This document shows, piece after piece, positions 62,101 to 64,000 of a DNA stretch of 64,000 bases. Numbering within the stretch: the stretch's first letter is position 1; each line of letters starts with the position of its first letter. The translations under genes and the position numbers were made by a program. This DNA is from Epinephelus fuscoguttatus (lineage: Eukaryota; Chordata; Actinopteri; Perciformes; Serranidae), in NCBI RefSeq assembly GCF_011397635.1, contig NC_064755.1:22675282-22739281 (forward strand). Reading direction: 5' to 3'. Under the pieces are notes generated by a model. That model had not been told where the DNA came from. It saw nothing but the letters and a program-made list of their open reading frames with translations, and ran no database searches.

Positions 62101-63653
62101 TTAAGTGTAGCATTTATGAAACTGTTCATCCAGAATGAGACATTCAGTTTCACTCCCACCACTATACAAAACAGACCACAAAACAGGCAGATGCAAAACA
62201 ACTGAGTCTTTTTATTCATGTTGCATCACAGGACAGAATCAATCTGGGATTAGCGAGACTGACCTGCTGGTTTGAGCGTGACTTCATCAATCGTGAGGTC
62301 CACTGCTTTGCTCACTAGAATCCCTGACTCAGAAACAGGCTCCCTGCCCTCTGCTGCAATCGAGAAGTGATACACAAGGGAAGAGAAACAATAATCATGG
62401 CAATTTAACTTAAATCACATTTAAAAAAGCTTGGCAGGGAGTATTTCAGAACGGGAATCACGGCAAAATGGGAGTAATTGCTGTCCATTGAGGGGAATTC
62501 CATACATTTTTAGCTGCTTGTAATTTATGTGAGTGGAGTGGAGTCTGTGAGGCCAGTACATGTGTTAATCCAGTCAAGTGTAGCTGAAAGCGCAGCTACA
62601 TTACACTGACGTTTGCCTGTCCTGATGTCTGTTAGAGAGATCAGTGGAGATAACAGGAAGTATACAGGGCAGGAGGGAGGGAGGGTATGAGCGCTGAAAG
62701 ACACAGCGGGAAAAGGAGAAGGATAAAGAGAGTGATATCAGAGGCCCGAGAGTGTGATCTTTGCCAGTAGGATTGGGATGATGTCCAAAGGCAGAGAGCA
62801 GGATAGGCTCAGTGCCAGACCACATTGAAGATCCTCATACACACTCATACACATATCCCAACCACTCAGCAAACTTACGGTTGAAATATGGAGCTGTGAA
62901 AATATAAATTTCATTGTCCAGGGTCCTTTTGTAGAAGCTGGACTCGTATGTCTCAAGATTCTCAGTCCACTCTTCCCCAGCACTGAAAACATTAATAAAG
63001 TCACATGATATTATATATGGACCATTACAGGCACAGAATACCAAGGAAATGTGTTTGATCTATCAGAGAAATGTCTATTTTATTCTATAGCCAAATGTTT
63101 GTCATCGAAATAAGAGTCACACCCAGTGCACTTGATATATGTCAAGGGCATGATCCTGTAAAAGCAATAACTGATTGTATTTCATGTTTTATAGGCAGGA
63201 GAAATATGCATTCATCTTTGGCTGGATATTATATTCTGACCAAGCGCAGCCCCCAAATTTAGTTCAGACAAAAGTAGCAGCAAGGAAATTGAGGGAAATG
63301 AGCTGCATTTGGCTGCTGGATGTGCAGATTTGACCCATGTCCTGCACTGGCTTGGCGAGCTTTGGGAGTTCAGCTGAAAAGTGTCTAATCCTCTGTGTTC
63401 TGGAAAAGAACCCAGTGGAGCAGGTGAGTAAAGCAGCCAAAAGCGCTCAACCTAAGAGCATTACAGTCTGTATCCATTTTCATCTCTCACATTTACACCA
63501 CCAGATTTTTGGACAAAGCCTGCCGTGCTGTTACAACGACGCCAGCGCTGATGCTTCGAAGTGAAACTGAGAAGAAAGAGGGGAGAGTACCTTCTTGGGA
63601 GGACTCTTGTGATTCCTCCATCTGTGGCTACAAACCTGGCCACTATCCCATCC
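49843..63653 (-). CDS. cacna2d1: voltage-gated calcium channel alpha2delta-1, 3' part (13 exons)
   Basis: Extracellular, membrane-anchored auxiliary subunit that raises surface levels and alters gating of Cav1/Cav2 channels. Exons in order: 63653-63591, 62982-62879, 62353-62264, 62161-62094, 61979-61941, 60949-60878, 58851-58699, 57150-57098, 56689-56634, 56474-56345, 55610-55498, 54765-54683, 49953-49843. Total 1135 bp; phases fit throughout, giving 377 full residues and a stop. Recognised by [40 protein letters not shown] and [10 protein letters not shown], which match alpha2delta-1 more closely than alpha2delta-2. The C-terminus is a Leu-rich hydrophobic tail after CGGG, fitting a GPI anchor. 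The alpha2/delta cleavage region falls near the start of exon 56474-56345. The 5' two thirds (signal peptide, VWA and most of the Cache-like domains) are outside the window. Teleosts can have two copies (a/b), which I cannot distinguish. Confidence 0.94.
50328..51290. mobile_element. dispersed repeat, copy B, interrupted
   Basis: 50328-50445 and 51090-51290 match consecutive parts of copy A (7270-7596). The 645 bp in between do not, and contain AGCTACGTTTCGGTCATTAC/CTTCGTCAGGCA, a motif seen in other fish repeats. Reads as one old repeat with a later insertion. Confidence 0.6.
52769..53358. mobile_element. long fold-back (inverted-repeat) element
   Basis: About 590 bp that is nearly palindromic end to end: it starts TGGTAACACTTTACTTGAA and ends with the complement (TTCAGGTAAAGTGTTACCA). 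Internal matched pairs include CATAAACGTTTATGAC, AATGACACTTAATGACAG and repeated CAACTTGTCAT/ATGACAAGTTG. Flanks are TATA-rich (AAAATATA and AATATATA), so the target duplication is ambiguous. No coding capacity. It lies in the last intron of cacna2d1. Confidence 0.85.
53515..54060. mobile_element. hAT-like non-autonomous element with perfect 8-bp TSD
   Basis: 546 bp. Ends CAGGAGCGTAA and (complement) CAGTGGCGTAA, with shared AGTGCA...GGGCCC-type subterminal sequence. Exact 8-bp duplication GTTGTAAA at 53507-53514 and 54061-54068. This is the hAT signature. No transposase. Confidence 0.85.
54683..54765 (-). CDS. cacna2d1: cacna2d1 exon, delta peptide GPDVCFDNN segment
   Basis: 83 bp. Encodes [18 protein letters not shown] then DVCFDNNEN, nearly identical to the family motif. 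Acceptor ttcag, donor gtaaga. Ends in phase 0. Confidence 0.94.
55498..55610 (-). CDS. cacna2d1: cacna2d1 exon, delta peptide NTNLVFLI segment
   Basis: 113 bp. Encodes [20 protein letters not shown] to the CLSC pair and RQAEQP. Acceptor ttctag. The donor gtatcc is poor in consensus, but the next exon restores TCT (Ser) as in the family (QTSDG). Confidence 0.9.
56134..56184. repeat. (GA)n microsatellite in a cacna2d1 intron
   Basis: About 25 uninterrupted GA units. Confidence 0.97.
56345..56474 (-). CDS. cacna2d1: cacna2d1 exon, start of the delta peptide
   Basis: 130 bp. Encodes an acidic start ([12 protein letters not shown]), then [14 protein letters not shown] and [10 protein letters not shown]. 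In mammals the delta peptide starts in the acidic segment at this exon. The cysteines are candidates for alpha2-delta disulphides. Acceptor ttccag, donor gtatgt. Ends in phase 2. Confidence 0.95.
56634..56689 (-). CDS. cacna2d1: cacna2d1 exon, [12 protein letters not shown] segment
   Basis: 56 bp. Encodes [18 protein letters not shown], matching the SILQQ...LTFPRLLEA stretch of mammalian alpha2delta-1 just before the alpha2/delta cleavage. Acceptor cctag, donor gtgagc. Ends in phase 1. Confidence 0.94.
57098..57150 (-). CDS. cacna2d1: cacna2d1 exon, [11 protein letters not shown] segment
   Basis: 53 bp. Encodes [18 protein letters not shown] (last codon split). Acceptor ctccag, donor gtgagt. 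Ends in phase 2. Confidence 0.94.
57628..58143. mobile_element. dispersed fish repeat in a cacna2d1 intron
   Basis: Contains ATAGACTGTATAAAAT, GATGTCACCCATTGGTTTGT, CTGCTGTTTTGAAGCC, CCAGCCTCAAGTGGCC and TTTGCCGCTTGG in order. I know this string of motifs from many teleost introns. No ends with TSD were fixed, and there is no frame. Confidence 0.55.
58699..58851 (-). CDS. cacna2d1: cacna2d1 exon, [10 protein letters not shown] segment
   Basis: 153 bp, phase 0 to 0. Encodes [30 protein letters not shown] and RSVFV, with NTS and NKT glycosylation sequons. Acceptor gtctag. The donor gttaga is weak but fits the phase and family boundary. Confidence 0.93.
58863..58888. repeat. (CA)n microsatellite beside a cacna2d1 acceptor
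   Basis: About 13 CA units, 12 bp upstream (gene sense) of the exon at 58851-58699. Confidence 0.94.
58900..60870. other. cacna2d1 intron, repeat-like, no exon
   Basis: 59040-59740 looks transposon-derived (GCATCCATAGCGACCACTCC near the left, CACTTCCGGCGGTGCCCCC in complement near the right), with an A/T homopolymer run at 59711-59755. Ends not resolved. The rest holds nothing I recognise. Confidence 0.45.
60878..60949 (-). CDS. cacna2d1: cacna2d1 exon, [10 protein letters not shown] segment
   Basis: 72 bp, phase 0 to 0. Encodes [18 protein letters not shown] then EEYLTL. Acceptor ctgcag, donor gtgagt. This is one of the most conserved alpha2delta motifs. Confidence 0.95.
60980..61936 (-). 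mobile_element. LINE reverse-transcriptase 3' fragment filling a cacna2d1 intron
   Basis: On the minus strand: LPLGSIF, then [10 protein letters not shown] (catalytic YADD), [28 protein letters not shown] and APKLWNSL, the usual order of a teleost LINE RT C-terminal part. It is in several frames, so it has frameshifts and stops and is inactive. Its 5' end sits a few bases from the donor of the 39-bp exon, and the copy occupies nearly all of the 991-bp intron. Includes a poly-G run at 61732-61746. Confidence 0.85.
61941..61979 (-). CDS. cacna2d1: cacna2d1 39-bp microexon, CKDEICGC
   Basis: 13 codons, phase 0 on both sides: [13 protein letters not shown], matching the Cys-rich CAGPVCDCKRN segment of mammalian alpha2delta-1. 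Acceptor tttag. The donor gtacgc is weak and lies within a few bases of a LINE copy that fills the next intron. Confidence 0.88.
62094..62161 (-). CDS. cacna2d1: cacna2d1 exon, [11 protein letters not shown] segment
   Basis: 68 bp. Encodes [19 protein letters not shown] and KLN; contains potential N-glycosylation sites NVS and NAT. Acceptor tatag, donor gtaagt. Ends in phase 0. It is too short to stand out as an ORF and was found by phase and family match. Confidence 0.9.
62264..62353 (-). CDS. cacna2d1: cacna2d1 exon, [10 protein letters not shown] segment with tandem acceptor
   Basis: 90 bp (or 87). Encodes [20 protein letters not shown] to LKPA. Phase requires the upstream acceptors attgcag or gcagcag: both AGs of this CAGCAG keep frame, so this is a NAGNAG site giving Pro-Glu or Gln at the junction. 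The AG nearest to the conserved part (at 62344) would break the frame. Ends in phase 1. Confidence 0.85.
62879..62982 (-). CDS. cacna2d1: cacna2d1 exon, [10 protein letters not shown] segment
   Basis: 104 bp. Encodes [19 protein letters not shown], then [14 protein letters not shown], very close to mammalian alpha2delta-1. Acceptor tttcag, donor gtaagt. Ends in phase 1. Confidence 0.94.
63591..63653 (-). CDS. cacna2d1: cacna2d1 exon, VATDGGITR segment (first in window)
   Basis: 63 bp. Encodes [20 protein letters not shown]. Acceptor ttctcag, donor gtactc. Starts with one base completing a codon and ends in phase 2. Upstream exons are not in the window. Confidence 0.92.
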
Positions 63654-64000
63654 CTGAGAACATGGAAAACAACAGCTCCGTCAAACATCAAAGCCAATTG
63701 CACTGACAAATATTAGAGAAAGTATTTGTGAATTGTAAAACCAAGCTGCAGACATGACACAAATTGTTTTACAGCCGCAGTCACTTGTCTCTATATGCCC
63801 TAATGTTAAACAGATACCCTACAGTGTGTGTGTAAGTGTGTGTCCAGATTATTTCAGACAAGTGGGCATACCATGAAAGCAAACACAGTGATGTAATTAT
63901 TTTATTTTCCTCTGAAAACAGCATGTCTTGGCAGAACTTAATATGGCTGGGTGTGATGTGCATTTTGCACTTTGCTTTCATCATGTTTCACTAGTTAGAC

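Overview
The window looks like a stretch of a teleost genome, probably a percomorph. The evidence is split vertebrate genes with GT-AG introns, many (CA)n/(GT)n and (GA)n microsatellites, tRNA-derived SINEs, decayed LINE reverse transcriptases and several short terminal-inverted-repeat (TIR) elements of types common in fish. No bacterial, viral or CRISPR features were seen.

Two protein genes are present, both on the minus strand and in the same order as human chr7q21 (HGF next to CACNA2D1). (1) Hepatocyte growth factor, hgf, is complete: 18 coding exons from 34670 (ATG) to 13210 (stop). I rebuilt every exon by splice phase. The lengths sum to 2133 bp, or 710 codons plus stop, with no break. 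Domain order is signal peptide, N/PAN domain, four kringles, an R-IVGG activation site, then a catalytically dead serine-protease domain. (2) The 3' third of the voltage-gated calcium-channel alpha2delta-1 gene, cacna2d1, lies between 63653 and 49843: 13 coding exons, 377 complete residues, ending in a hydrophobic GPI-anchor-type tail. Its 5' exons lie beyond the right edge.

Layout: 1-11.75 kb is intergenic DNA downstream of hgf, with nested TIR elements. 11.75-13.2 kb is the probable hgf 3' UTR. 13.2-34.7 kb is hgf, whose introns hold a LINE fragment, a TIR element carrying a RecQ-like helicase exon, and a TTAA-flanked element with internal 222-bp tandem repeats. 34.7-47.9 kb is intergenic, with a hAT-like element, a SINE nested in an older repeat, other SINEs and a TIR element. 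47.9-49.84 kb is the probable cacna2d1 3' UTR. 49.84-63.65 kb is cacna2d1, whose last intron contains a long fold-back element and a hAT-like element with a perfect 8-bp target-site duplication, and one of whose short introns is almost entirely LINE.

Functionally the two genes are unrelated neighbours held together by old synteny. Hgf is the secreted ligand of the Met receptor tyrosine kinase. Alpha2delta-1 is an extracellular auxiliary subunit of Cav channels. The most interesting coding observations are: an hgf protease domain in which all three catalytic-triad positions are substituted (Gln, Ser, Tyr); an MSP-like extra cysteine pair; a conserved-position 15-nt alternative acceptor that could make a five-residue-deleted hgf isoform; and a LINE that begins within a few bases of the splice donor of a 39-bp cacna2d1 exon.
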